NCBI GenBank assembly: GCA_031316155.1
Contig: JALDRB010000012.1
Coordinates: 1-64,000 of the forward strand
DNA: 64,000 nucleotides
DNA from: Candidatus Scalindua sp.
GTDB taxonomy: Bacteria; Planctomycetota; Brocadiia; Brocadiales; Scalinduaceae
Reading direction: 5' to 3'
Below the pieces are notes generated by a model. It saw only the letters and a list, made by a program, of their open reading frames with translations. It was not told where the DNA came from and ran no database searches. Positions 1-9,046 of this stretch are shown piece after piece. The position numbers and the translations under genes are program-made. Within the stretch, counting starts at the first letter, position 1, and each line of letters opens with the position of its first letter.

Positions 1-90
1 CGAGTAAAGTCCTCGGCGCCTTTTGTCCGGGGATACCTTCACCAAGATTTGGTTTCCCGTAAAACTGAAAACCAAATCGGTTTTAGTATA
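1..90 (+). repeat. Dispersed TATACT element, copy 1 (cut by the window edge)
   Basis: This is the terminal ~90 bp of the element whose complete copies lie at 2577-2749, 12192-12330, 21960-22098 and 47140-47314. It runs in the same orientation as the 12192 copy and ends in the shared TTTTAGTATA terminus at 81-90. The internal hairpin arms around 49-54 and 70-78 (GGTTTCC / AACCAAAT side) are present. It stops 16 bp before the histidine kinase start, so it supplies most of the visible 5' region of that operon. Confidence 0.85.
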
Positions 91-106
91 ACAGACCCAG
101 GCAGAA

Positions 107-826
107 ATGACAAAGAAGAACAAGGAGTCTGATAAGTCAAATTACTTAGATATATTAGCCGCAGGTTTAGTACATGAGATAAAGAACCCTCTCAATGCAA
201 TCAGTGTTAATTTACAACTGATTAATGAGGATCTGCAAACCAACACCTCAAATGTAGGCCAAAATATGTTCAACAGGGTTCAATTGCTGCAAAAAGAAGT
301 CTTTAGATTGCAAGACATACTGAGTGATTTTTTACGCTTCGCGAAGAAACATGAACTCGATTTCGAAAAGTGCAACATCAATGAAATCATCGAAAATGTA
401 CTGGATTTTGTTACCCCTGAAGCTTTACAGAGTTCTATTAGAATACTCAAGAATTATGACTCCCACCTACCCACATGTTACCTGGATTGCAATGTAATGA
501 AACAAGCGCTGTTAAATGTTATTCTGAATGCTCAACAATCGATGTCAGAAGGCGGAGAACTGACAGTTCGGACTTTTAAAAACAAAAAATATATCTGTAT
601 TGATATTTCTGACACCGGGTATGGAATTCCTCCCGATAAAATTGATAAAATTTTTCAAGTTTATTATTCAACAAAGAAAACAGGAACTGGCCTCGGATTG
701 CCTACCGCAAAAAGAATTATTGAAGACCATAATGGCACGATAAGCGTACATAGTGAGGTAGGAATAGGGAGTAGATTTTTGATTCAAATACCGTTTAATC
801 CTGGAACTAAAAACAAAAAAAAATGA
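107..826 (+). CDS. Soluble NtrB-like sensor histidine kinase
   Basis: A 239-residue cytosolic histidine kinase made of only the transmitter. The dimerisation/phosphoacceptor box (VHEIKNPLN, His23) is close to the N terminus. The catalytic ATPase follows, with an N box (LLNVILNAQQS, about residue 140), a G1 box (DTGYGIP) and a G2 box (GTGLGLP). It has no PAS, Cache or membrane segment, so the input must come from a partner protein or the kinase lost its sensor; the dispersed element starts only 16 bp upstream. The stop overlaps the start of the NtrC-type regulator by ATGA, so the two are translationally coupled cognate partners. No good Shine-Dalgarno sequence is visible before the ATG. Confidence 0.9.
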   Translation: MTKKNKESDKSNYLDILAAGLVHEIKNPLNAISVNLQLINEDLQTNTSNVGQNMFNRVQLLQKEVFRLQDILSDFLRFAKKHELDFEKCNINEIIENVLDFVTPEALQSSIRILKNYDSHLPTCYLDCNVMKQALLNVILNAQQSMSEGGELTVRTFKNKKYICIDISDTGYGIPPDKIDKIFQVYYSTKKTGTGLGLPTAKRIIEDHNGTISVHSEVGIGSRFLIQIPFNPGTKNKKK

Positions 827-2181
827 TACGGGAAGCACACATTCTAATTATAGATGATGAAAAAACCCAGGCAGAGGCTCTCGCTGAAAGTCTGACTAAA
901 ACAGGATACAACTGTACCACTGTTCTGAGTGGCAGTGAGGGGCTTGAAATAATAAGAAAAGACAAAATTGACATTGTGATTACGGATCTGATTTTGCACG
1001 ATTTAGACGGTATGGTAATTTTAAAAGAAACCAAAAAAATTTCACCAGAAACAGAAGTTATCCTGATTACTGGTTATGGAAGTGTTGAGAATGCAGTTAC
1101 GGCAATGCAAAAAGGGGCTGCGACCTATCTTCTAAAACCCGTAAACATTGATCATCTGAGGGCAGTAGTAGATAAAGCTACTGAAAAGCAATGTTTAGTA
1201 AGAAGAAATATGGAATTACACAAAGAACTCGAAGAGAAGTTTGGATTTGCCGGCATAACCGGTAATAGCCAGCAGATGCACAGAATATTTCATATACTGA
1301 AACAGATTTCTTCCACTACCGCAACGGTATTGATCGTAGGTGAAAGTGGTACCGGCAAAGAATTGATAGCCCGGGCCATACATTACAACGGCCCTCGCAA
1401 GAATAATCCCTTCGTTGCCTTAAATTCTGCTGCAATCGCTGAAACCCTTCTTGAGAGTGAACTGTTTGGCCACGAAAAAGGCGCCTTTACAGGTGCCGCA
1501 TACCAAAGAATGGGTAAATTTGAATATGCGAATAATGGTACCTTGTTCCTTGATGAAATTGGAGACATGCCGTTATCAACTCAAGTGAAACTATTGAGAT
1601 TTATGGAGGATGGTAGGATTATGCGTGTCGGCAGCAATGAAACAATAAAGACAGACGTAAGAATCATTGCCGCCACAAATAAAGATCTGGGAATTCTGGT
1701 GGAAGAGGGAAAATTCAGGGAAGACTTATACTTTCGATTTAATGTTGTTTGCCTCAGACTTCCCCCCTTAAGAGAGAGACAGGAAGATATATTTTTATTG
1801 ATCGATACATTTATTCAAGAATTTTCCAGAAAACATGGGAAAAAAATTAAGGGTATCACTCCTGAAGCAAGAAAGCTTCTTTTTCATTACAATTGGCCAG
1901 GAAATATTCGTGAACTTAAAAACTGCATTGAAAGTATGATCGTTTTTACTATGAATGGCGTATTAGATGTAAACAACATTCCCGAACATATCTATAAAAA
2001 TAATAAAACTGCTCTTCCCGGTCCTGTTTTTCCAGTAGGAATTACCCTGAACGAAATAGAGAAAGAATTAATAACAAAAACATTGGCATATGCCAATGGA
2101 AACAGAAGCGAAACTGCAAAAATACTTGGAATAGGTGAACGGACACTTTACAGGAAACTTGACAGATATAATTTAAAGTGA
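823..2181 (+). CDS. NtrC-family sigma-54-dependent response regulator
   Basis: A 452-residue bacterial enhancer-binding protein. The order is receiver domain (acidic pocket IDDE, predicted phosphoacceptor Asp55 in VITDL, Lys of YLLKP), AAA+ sigma-54 interaction domain (Walker A GESGTGKE near residue 170, GAFTGA loop that contacts sigma-54, arginine-finger region RERQEDI), and a C-terminal Fis-type helix-turn-helix (SETAKILGIGERTLYRKL). It should activate sigma-54 promoters when phosphorylated by the kinase encoded just upstream, with which it overlaps by 4 bp. No target promoter of the TGGCAC-N5-TTGC type was recognised nearby, so the regulon is unknown. Confidence 0.95.
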   Translation: MIREAHILIIDDEKTQAEALAESLTKTGYNCTTVLSGSEGLEIIRKDKIDIVITDLILHDLDGMVILKETKKISPETEVILITGYGSVENAVTAMQKGAATYLLKPVNIDHLRAVVDKATEKQCLVRRNMELHKELEEKFGFAGITGNSQQMHRIFHILKQISSTTATVLIVGESGTGKELIARAIHYNGPRKNNPFVALNSAAIAETLLESELFGHEKGAFTGAAYQRMGKFEYANNGTLFLDEIGDMPLSTQVKLLRFMEDGRIMRVGSNETIKTDVRIIAATNKDLGILVEEGKFREDLYFRFNVVCLRLPPLRERQEDIFLLIDTFIQEFSRKHGKKIKGITPEARKLLFHYNWPGNIRELKNCIESMIVFTMNGVLDVNNIPEHIYKNNKTALPGPVFPVGITLNEIEKELITKTLAYANGNRSETAKILGIGERTLYRKLDRYNLK

Positions 2182-2570
2182 GGAACAACAACGTGACAGA
2201 AATTAGACTATGCGGCAGATGTAAAAAAAGTATCTCTCAAACAGATTTGGAATCCGGACTTACAACAGAACGCTATGGGCAACTGATTTGTAATGAATGT
2301 TCTCATATTCTCAATAAGAAAAAAGATAAAGGTTTTGACGAACAAAACTTCTTCTTTGAGTCTATTCTCAACGAAGTGAAAACTATTTCAAGGATACTCA
2401 CTTATGAAACCGGTTCCTGGTTAAACATTATTGCAGCAGTAGCACAGTGCTTCGTTTTTGGTTCCTTAATATTTGCTTATATCAACAGAGATGGAGACTT
2501 GCACTCAACATTATTGCTTGCCATAGTTTTCCAGCTTATGGCGTTAACTTTCTTTGTAATTAAGAAGTAA
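2178..2570 (+). CDS. Small membrane protein with a four-cysteine zinc-ribbon-like N terminus
   Basis: A 130-residue protein of unknown function, third gene of the two-component operon. The GTG start overlaps the stop of the regulator (GTGA). The N terminus has paired cysteines (CGRC near residue 12 and CNEC near residue 38), which suggests a structural zinc or other metal site. Two hydrophobic segments (about residues 74-95 and 105-127) suggest a C-terminal membrane hairpin. The coupling suggests it could be an input or target module for the kinase, which lacks its own sensor, but the sequence does not prove this. A dispersed element begins 7 bp after the stop. Confidence 0.7.
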   Translation: MRNNNVTEIRLCGRCKKSISQTDLESGLTTERYGQLICNECSHILNKKKDKGFDEQNFFFESILNEVKTISRILTYETGSWLNIIAAVAQCFVFGSLIFAYINRDGDLHSTLLLAIVFQLMALTFFVIKK

Positions 2571-2576
2571 TTTTAG

Positions 2577-2749
2577 TATACTAAAACCGGTTTGGTTTTC
2601 GGTTTTACTGGAAACCAAATCTTGGTGAAGGTATCCCCGGACAAAAGGCGCCGAGGACTTTACTCGGGCAGTTTTATCTCGGATTTTACCTGTCTGGCGT
2701 GCGTTCCTTACGCGCAGGCAGGCCCAAAAACCATTACGAGATGAGTATA
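2577..2749 (-). repeat. Dispersed TATACT element, copy 2 (long form, 173 bp)
   Basis: A complete element with short inverted termini TATACT (2577-2582) and AGTATA (2744-2749). Inside is a perfect 10-bp inverted repeat (GATTTGGTTT-like arm / AAACCAAATC), a GGCGCC palindrome with CGAG...CTCG arms, and an extra hairpin at about 2689-2722 (CCTGTCTGG...CAGGCAGG) that the 139-bp copies lack. It is inverted relative to copy 1, so copies 1 and 2 bracket the three-gene operon 107-2570. Confidence 0.9.
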
Positions 2750-2983
2750 AATACCCTTTTCTCAAACATCTCTTAGACGTAAGTTCCAGCGTATGTTTTG
2801 GATACCGGAAACTAGATCTTGACATTCCATTATAAAATATATAGCATGCATGTAAATTTCAAAACAGCGACGTATATTCTTATCAAATGGAGCCCGTTTT
2901 GGGTTGATGGAAAAGCCAAAGCGCAAACATAAAGAAGATATTATTTTCACTATTTTGTAAACAGAAGAACGGAATCTATCTCA

Positions 2984-4033
2984 ATGGCAAAAAAAATCTT
3001 TTATGTATTTCTTATTGCCCTTTTTACCTTTTTAATAATCGTTCCATTTGTCAGTTACAACGCCTATAAAACGGCTGTAAAGGAAAAAGCTTTCAATCAT
3101 CTTATCACCGTAAGGGATCTCCTGAAACTTCAGATATGGAATTATTTCAACGAAAGGTACGGTGATATTGATGTCCTGTCAAGAAACCCGGTAATCGCCC
3201 AGGGTTTTACCCGTTTATCTAACGCCGTACACACCTTTGGCCATGAAAGCTCTCAATTTTCCACCGTTGTTGATCTTTATCAACCATTAATGGAATACTA
3301 TGTCTTTGACTACGGTTACGTTAACATTTTCTTCATTGACAAAGATGGTGATGTGATGTTTTCGGCAATAAAAGAAGATTTTACCGGCACTAATTTACTT
3401 ACAGGAACCTATAAACATAATAACATTGCCAGGGTTTTTAAACAGGGTCTAATGGAAGTGAACTTTGAGGATTATACCTGGAATGGTGCAGTGAGTGAAT
3501 TTACATCTTACTTTGCAGCGCCGGTCTTTGAGGCAAATGAGTTACTGGGTGCCTTAATAATAGAAATTCCCTTTTCTCACTTGGATTCTATGTTAACACA
3601 AAGAACCGGATTGGGAAAAACAGGGGAAATGTATCTTGTAGGTGACGATGGGTTCATGAGATCAAATTCAAGATTTTCTGTAAAACCAACAATGCTTCAA
3701 AAAGAGGTTGACACAAAAGCAACAAGGGAGGCATTTGAAGGTTATGTCGGGACAATGCTTATGAAAGACTATCGGGGAGTTTCAGTGCTTAGCGCTTATA
3801 CGCCACTGAATCTCAATTTTATGAACTGGGTACTTCTTGTAGAGATGGATGAAGCAGAGGCATTTGCTTCCATTTACTCAGTTGAGCTCAAGCTTACCGT
3901 TATTGCATCCATAATTGGTTTCATCGCGATTTCATACCTTTACTTAGAATTTAAGAAGGAAAAAAAACGTATCGCTTATGATGATTCTGAAGATTCTGAA
4001 TCTGAAGAAGACTCCGATACAGAATCAGCATGA
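2984..4033 (+). CDS. Membrane-anchored Cache-domain sensor protein without output domain
   Basis: A 349-residue protein with the layout of a chemoreceptor/histidine-kinase input half: transmembrane helix 1 (about residues 5-27), a ~270-residue periplasmic region resembling a double Cache domain (GLGKTGEMYLVGDDG near residue 210 is the typical distal Cache signature), and transmembrane helix 2 (about 302-320). After helix 2 only ~30 residues remain, ending in a very acidic Ser/Asp/Glu tail (DDSEDSESEEDSDTES). No HAMP, MCP, kinase or GGDEF domain follows in any frame. It may be a stand-alone ligand-binding partner, possibly of the sensor-less kinase upstream, or a truncated receptor. Confidence 0.75.
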   Translation: MAKKIFYVFLIALFTFLIIVPFVSYNAYKTAVKEKAFNHLITVRDLLKLQIWNYFNERYGDIDVLSRNPVIAQGFTRLSNAVHTFGHESSQFSTVVDLYQPLMEYYVFDYGYVNIFFIDKDGDVMFSAIKEDFTGTNLLTGTYKHNNIARVFKQGLMEVNFEDYTWNGAVSEFTSYFAAPVFEANELLGALIIEIPFSHLDSMLTQRTGLGKTGEMYLVGDDGFMRSNSRFSVKPTMLQKEVDTKATREAFEGYVGTMLMKDYRGVSVLSAYTPLNLNFMNWVLLVEMDEAEAFASIYSVELKLTVIASIIGFIAISYLYLEFKKEKKRIAYDDSEDSESEEDSDTESA

Positions 4034-4287
4034 ACCTTTGGAGGATAGCATATACGGTGGCACATGTGTGTGCAGACAGTCAGTATTACTTGAGAAAATA
4101 AACTTTGATGCTCCATCTGATTACGTTTTGATTCATAATCAAAGGCTGCAAATTCATAAGTTTGACTTTGCACATTTATATTCCAGTAACGCAAATTGAA
4201 AAGCAGGAAATCAGAGCCTTACAAAACTCTTACAAAGACAGGCTGTTGAAATATTATAAAATCTCAGTATACACAAAACAACGTATC

Positions 4288-4791
4288 TTATCGGACGCTC
4301 TGATCTGGAGAAATGGTCGTTAGTCCCCCACGTTCCAATTCATCTTTCTCGTCTTGAAATATTGCATGGCATTCATCACAAGTTTTTTTTAGCCTGTTGA
4401 ATTCTAAATTCACATTGGTAGTATCGTGTTCCTTGCTGCACAGCATTAATTTATCTATGGCATTGACAAATTTTTCATGTAAAATTATGAACTCGCTTGC
4501 AAACCACTTATTTTCAGCTTTATAGAGCTCTATACACCTATGGCCTATACCTCCCCTGATTTCTTGTGTCCACATATCTATTTGTACCCAGTCATTATGT
4601 TTCACAGCCCTTTTCAAACTCTTCATTACCCGAGAAGCTTCCTTCATAGCACTAGCTAAACCAGACTCTTCGGAATCATTAGCTTGTATATCTTCAACTA
4701 CCTCAACATTCATTTCCTCAGACTTTTTACAGGAAGCAATGGTTAGGGTAATCCCAAAAATTGCTGTTACCACTATCAGATAATAGTTCAC
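4288..4791 (-). CDS. Cytochrome c'-like haem lipoprotein
   Basis: A 167-residue exported protein. A signal peptide ends in a lipobox-like TIASC, with Cys21 as the predicted lipidation site. The rest is helical and charged, with a single haem c attachment motif CDECH at residues 138-142 near the C terminus. A C-terminal CXXCH in a small all-helical protein is the arrangement of cytochrome c' (four-helix bundle, often NO-binding or electron-transferring). Residues 30-50 are acidic and probably a tether. It is followed on the same strand by the copper ATPase fragments. Haem family by motif: fairly sure. The c' assignment is an inference from layout. Confidence 0.7.
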   Translation of the reverse strand: MNYYLIVVTAIFGITLTIASCKKSEEMNVEVVEDIQANDSEESGLASAMKEASRVMKSLKRAVKHNDWVQIDMWTQEIRGGIGHRCIELYKAENKWFASEFIILHEKFVNAIDKLMLCSKEHDTTNVNLEFNRLKKTCDECHAIFQDEKDELERGGLTTISPDQSVR

Positions 4792-4881
4792 GCGAACCTC
4801 TCTTCCTAAAAAGTTTTTTAATACTTAATACAAATGAATTCCGTAAGAATGTTCCCCGAAATGTAATTAAACACTTCCGTT

Positions 4882-6504
4882 TCATGATACATCAGTACCC
4901 AATTTAAAATTCCTCAATCGTAAGGAATTGGAAACCACAGATACAGAACTGAATGCCATGGCACCTGCCGCAATCATTGGGTTCAGGAAACCAGCGGCAG
5001 CAAGAGGTATTGCAATGACGTTATATCCGAAAGCCCAGAAAAGATTCTGTTTGATCGTCTTCATTATCTGTTTGCTCAGTTTCAGCGCCTCACCAGTCTT
5101 TGAAATATCCCCTTTTACCAGGGTAATATTTGCAGCCTCCATTGCAATCTCAGTTGCCGTACCAATGGCAAAACTAACATCTGCAGTTGCAAGAGCTGGT
5201 GCATCATTAATGCCATCCCCAATCATCCCAACGACCTTACCATCCTGCTGAATCTTCTGTATCATATCCGATTTATCAGCTGGTTTAAGGTTTGCCTTCA
5301 CGCAGGTTATTCCCACTTCCCTGCCAACTGAATGAGCGATCACTTCATTATCACCTGTTAGCATAACAACTTCGATGCCCATATCTTTGATTTCTCCTAT
5401 AGCACTCTTCGATGTATCCCTTATTTTATCACCAACACCCGCCACAGCAACTGCCTCATTATTAACGGCAACGAAAACAACGGTCTTTCCTTCGCTTTCG
5501 ATCTCGTCGGCTTTCCGTTTTAAATACATGCTATCCATTGGTGTACCGGTACTGACAGTGAGAAAGAGATCAATAGCATTTTCTCTCATGAATCTCTCGC
5601 TGCCGATTAATACGTGAGATCCTCCATAGACAGCACATATCCCCATACCTACAACCGCTCTGAAGTCATTTACTTCTTTAAATCGAACGCCCGCTTTCTC
5701 GGCATATGACACTATTGCTTTCCCAATGGGATGTTCCGAGTGTCTTTCACAGCTCCCCATTATCGGCAAAATGTCACTCTCAGAATTCATTTCAAATTTA
5801 TCTCCTGAAATGGTTTTTTTCTCTTTAACAAAATATAGATCAGTAACCGTAGGTTTTCCCACGGTAATTGTTCCCGTTTTATCCAAAACAAGTGTATCTA
5901 TCTTATATGCAAGTTCCAGACTGGATGCATCCTTTATGAGAATCCCTGCTCTTGCCGCTCTGCCTGTTCCAACCATAACCGCCGTAGGTGTAGCAAGGCC
6001 TAAAGCACAGGGACATGCAATGACAAGAACTGAAACTGCAGAAAAAAGAGCTCTATTAAACGGATAACCCATGAACATCCAGACACACAATGTTAACAGG
6101 GCTATAAAGATAACGATCGGAACAAATATTCCTGATATTTTATCTGCCAAACGCTGAACCGGTGCCTTTGACCCCTGTGCATCTTCAACAAGCCTTGCTA
6201 TTTGGGATAACACCGTTTTTGCTCCAATGCTTTCGGCTATCATATAAATAAGTCCCGTGATATTAGTCGTTCCTCCACATACCTTATCACCTTTCCCCTT
6301 TGTAACAGGCATACTTTCCCCCGTAAGCATGGATTCATCTATGGAAGTTGTACCTTCACTGATTATGCCGTCAACGGGTATCTTCTCTCCGGGCCGTATT
6401 ACTAATTTTTCTTTTACCGCTATCTCAGTTGCAGGAACCTCAGTCTCCTTACCTCCTCTTATTACTCTTGCCATCTTAGGCTGCAAATCCATCAGCATTC
6501 TCAT
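4882..6504 (-). CDS. copA: Copper-type P1B ATPase, C-terminal fragment (gene frameshifted)
   Basis: 540 residues of a P1B-type heavy-metal ATPase: actuator domain (TGESMPV), the metal-channel CPC motif in [11 protein letters not shown], phosphorylation site [11 protein letters not shown], the HP motif in SEHPIGKAI, and hinge [10 protein letters not shown]. The N-terminal part (HMA domain and first membrane helices) lies upstream at 6569-7117 in another frame. The linking residues (LYFESASIII...GRFLESKAR) read in a third frame through 6505-6600. Two single-base losses restore continuity: one in the G5 run opposite 6601-6605 and one near 6515-6525. The annotated ATG is internal to the real gene. 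CPC plus the CXXC N-terminal domain indicate Cu(I) export. Confidence 0.9.
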   Translation of the reverse strand: MRMLMDLQPKMARVIRGGKETEVPATEIAVKEKLVIRPGEKIPVDGIISEGTTSIDESMLTGESMPVTKGKGDKVCGGTTNITGLIYMIAESIGAKTVLSQIARLVEDAQGSKAPVQRLADKISGIFVPIVIFIALLTLCVWMFMGYPFNRALFSAVSVLVIACPCALGLATPTAVMVGTGRAARAGILIKDASSLELAYKIDTLVLDKTGTITVGKPTVTDLYFVKEKKTISGDKFEMNSESDILPIMGSCERHSEHPIGKAIVSYAEKAGVRFKEVNDFRAVVGMGICAVYGGSHVLIGSERFMRENAIDLFLTVSTGTPMDSMYLKRKADEIESEGKTVVFVAVNNEAVAVAGVGDKIRDTSKSAIGEIKDMGIEVVMLTGDNEVIAHSVGREVGITCVKANLKPADKSDMIQKIQQDGKVVGMIGDGINDAPALATADVSFAIGTATEIAMEAANITLVKGDISKTGEALKLSKQIMKTIKQNLFWAFGYNVIAIPLAAAGFLNPMIAAGAMAFSSVSVVSNSLRLRNFKLGTDVS

Positions 6505-6568
6505 TGCTTCCCTGCCCTGCTTCTGGCCTTTGATTCAAGAAATCTGCCGAGGAGTATCAAGGTAATTA

Positions 6569-7117
6569 TTATTGAGGCGGATTCAAAATAGAGATCTTTC
6601 CCCCTTTCAATAACATTATCACACTATAGGTATACGACGAACCTGCCCCCAGTGCAATCAGGGCATCCATACCGGGCGACCAATTTTTTATCTGCTTCAA
6701 CGCTTTTGTAAAAAAACCAATACCCGGCAATACTATCACTCCTGTTGTTAATGACAATTGGATGATGTCGGAATAGGGAAAATGAATCATGAACATACTT
6801 ATGGTAAAGACAGGAACACTGAGTATCGCCGATATCAAAAATCTGTTCCATTCTGATCCGGCGGTCTCTGCATCTGACCGAGCAAGTGATCCTCCCCTGA
6901 CAACTCCATACCCTGAACTCTCAATGGCTTTATATATAACCTCAGCAGGTAAGCTGCTGGTGACAGTAGCCTTCTTTGTGGCAAAATTGACCATCTGTTC
7001 CCTGACACCTTTCAAAGATCCTAGGGTTTTTTCTATCCTCTTCGCACAAGCGTTACAGGTCATTCCCGTTATTTCTATGGTAAGTTTCCTATATTTTCCC
7101 ATGGTAAATTGTAACAC
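6569..7117 (-). CDS. copA: Copper-type P1B ATPase, N-terminal fragment (gene frameshifted)
   Basis: 182 residues: one heavy-metal-associated domain with GMTCNAC (Cys21 and Cys24 bind metal), then hydrophobic helices A-C of a P1B ATPase ending in LIALGAGSSYTYSVIMLLKGG. At the GGGGGAAA run (6601-6608, read on the minus strand) the frame breaks; adding one G would continue into LYFESASII and the ATPase body at 4882-6504. Alternative start Met6 at 7102 is equally good. As read, the protein lacks the ATP-binding and channel regions and could not transport. It is either a pseudogene or an uncorrected sequence error. Confidence 0.85.
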   Translation of the reverse strand: MLQFTMGKYRKLTIEITGMTCNACAKRIEKTLGSLKGVREQMVNFATKKATVTSSLPAEVIYKAIESSGYGVVRGGSLARSDAETAGSEWNRFLISAILSVPVFTISMFMIHFPYSDIIQLSLTTGVIVLPGIGFFTKALKQIKNWSPGMDALIALGAGSSYTYSVIMLLKGGKISILNPPQ

Positions 7118-7273
7118 GTTTCTGTCTGAATTGAAAAAATTTCACAGACATGAACAACCCCCCCGGATGAATCCAATTGTCACACATCATCCACCCGGCT
7201 GAATTATGCTGGCAAAGAATTGAAAAATGTTATTCAGGTAAGTGTCGGACAGGATGAGTTGGAGGAAGCAAAT

Positions 7274-9046
7274 CTATTTCCAGTAGCGATCCCACCGTTC
7301 GTTTACTCTATTAACTATTTCATCTGTCATCACCAGTGGTGCTGGATACCCTTTTTTCCACGTTGCATCAATACCCATCTTACCACCAAAGAGAGGGTTT
7401 ATGCCCACCAGCTTTTCTTCCTGAAACAGTATGTCCCGCTCTGCATCAAATCTGGTGAATATCCCCCAGATAGTTTGTTCTGTGTCATGGATATCAACGT
7501 CTGGACTTACGGCCGCTACAATTTTTGGCCCAACAAGTTCGGGAGATTTCGTTAAGGTATGAACCACCTCTCTTCCCTTATCATGAACCTTAACCACGAG
7601 TAACGTATCATTGAGGATAACCCAGTCCATTACTCTATTATCAATCTTTTTCATTAAGCGCTCAAGCTCTGTTTTCACATTTGACCCGCAATCTCTGACC
7701 TTTAACCCCCGTTTCTCTGTGGCATCCAGAATCATCTTGCTTCCAAGGTTCATTTTGTAACTGGTAAAATCAAGGGTATCTAATGGTACTTTCGGGATCA
7801 TAATAAAATCGTATTTTGGATTGAAATTTTTATGGATTGCATTTAAAACAGCGTTAAAATCCCTTGTATTTACATCTTGCGAAACAGTAACAACACACTT
7901 GGTCAATGAAAGCTGTCCCTCACCCATAATTGAAAGGGCCGTCTTCATCGCCTCTTTACTATACCGCTCTTCCACCGATACCACGAGAAGATTATGAAAT
8001 CCGGCCTCGTAGTATGCCCAGAGATCGCAAATCTCCGGATGAATCAGGCGAATAAGCGGTCCAAGTATCTGTTGTGTTGCATTACCCAGGTATTTATCCT
8101 CCATTGGTGGACGGCCTACTACCGTTGCAGGATAAATGGCGTTCTTTCTATGCGTAATTGTATTTATGTGAAAAACGGGAAATTTGGAGGCATGAGAATA
8201 GTGACCGAAATGATCACCAAAAGGGCCCTCCATGCGTAAGTCAGTCAAATGTACCTTACCTTCGAGAATAAACTCTGCGTCTGCAGGAACCTTTATTGAT
8301 ACACTCTTCCCTTTCGCCATCCTCGTCCTTTTTCCACGAAGGAAGCCGCTGAACATAACCTCGTCCATCCCTTCAGGTAATGCCGCAACAGTGGCAAGCA
8401 GGAGTGCGGGATCTGTACCCAATGCCACAGCGATCTCAAATTCTTTTCCCATTTTTTGAGCCTGAAAATAATGAAAACCTCCTCCCTTTTGTATCTGCCA
8501 GTGCATTCCCGTAGTCTGGTTATCAAAAATCTGCATCCGATACATGCCAACATTCCGTTTACCGTTCTGCGGATCATAGGTAAAAACCTGAGGTAGCGTA
8601 ATGAAAGGTCCTCCATCTTCCGGCCAGCTGGTTATAACGGGAAGCCCATGCAAGTTGGGGCGACTAACAATTTCCTGAGATTTTGGCCTGCGTGTCTTCT
8701 TGGGGATAGTGGCATAAATCCTTCTGGATATATCCCAATGTCTGAAGAACACTTTCGGTTTCGGTGGCATGGCTTCTTCCATAAACGTAATCAACTCTTC
8801 GCCAAGCTGGTCCGGATGCTTTCCCAGTGCAAGTTCAAGCCGTTTATCACTCGCAAGGACATTCATGGCCAGGGGAAAGCGAGCACCCTTGACGTTTTCA
8901 AAGAGCAAGGCAGGCATTCCTTCCTTAAGTGCCCGTATCGAGATTTCGGTAACTTCCAGCTTAGCATCAACCTCGGTCTTAATCCGTGCCAATTCACCGT
9001 TTTTATCTAAATACTTAATAAAATCCTGTAATGAATATATTTTCAT
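7274..9046 (-). CDS. ubiD: UbiD-family prenylated-FMN decarboxylase
   Basis: 590 residues from the chosen start, the usual length of the longer UbiD relatives. The family shares the prenyl-FMN/Mn2+ site segments, seen here as the NVGMYRMQIFD stretch and EGPFGDHFGHYS, which holds the conserved acidic catalytic region. Such enzymes decarboxylate aromatic or alpha,beta-unsaturated acids, often in ubiquinone or menaquinone synthesis; the exact substrate is not readable here. The ATG at 9046 is preferred over the upstream 9067 because it overlaps the HEPN stop as ATGA and gives the family's normal N terminus (MKIYSLQDF). No UbiX flavin prenyltransferase is in the window. Confidence 0.88.
   Translation of the reverse strand: MKIYSLQDFIKYLDKNGELARIKTEVDAKLEVTEISIRALKEGMPALLFENVKGARFPLAMNVLASDKRLELALGKHPDQLGEELITFMEEAMPPKPKVFFRHWDISRRIYATIPKKTRRPKSQEIVSRPNLHGLPVITSWPEDGGPFITLPQVFTYDPQNGKRNVGMYRMQIFDNQTTGMHWQIQKGGGFHYFQAQKMGKEFEIAVALGTDPALLLATVAALPEGMDEVMFSGFLRGKRTRMAKGKSVSIKVPADAEFILEGKVHLTDLRMEGPFGDHFGHYSHASKFPVFHINTITHRKNAIYPATVVGRPPMEDKYLGNATQQILGPLIRLIHPEICDLWAYYEAGFHNLLVVSVEERYSKEAMKTALSIMGEGQLSLTKCVVTVSQDVNTRDFNAVLNAIHKNFNPKYDFIMIPKVPLDTLDFTSYKMNLGSKMILDATEKRGLKVRDCGSNVKTELERLMKKIDNRVMDWVILNDTLLVVKVHDKGREVVHTLTKSPELVGPKIVAAVSPDVDIHDTEQTIWGIFTRFDAERDILFQEEKLVGINPLFGGKMGIDATWKKGYPAPLVMTDEIVNRVNERWDRYWK

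Noticed and set aside
2819..2845. Promoter of the Cache gene (TTGACA at 2819)
   Set aside because: The best -10 candidates have spacers of 13 or 15 bp, outside the usual range.
3978..4199. Small reading frame overlapping the end of the Cache gene
   Set aside because: It reads through the acidic tail in another frame, has no ribosome binding site and resembles no family.
4928..6565. Several open frames opposite the copper ATPase
   Set aside because: They are antisense shadows of a strongly coding gene and share no known motif.
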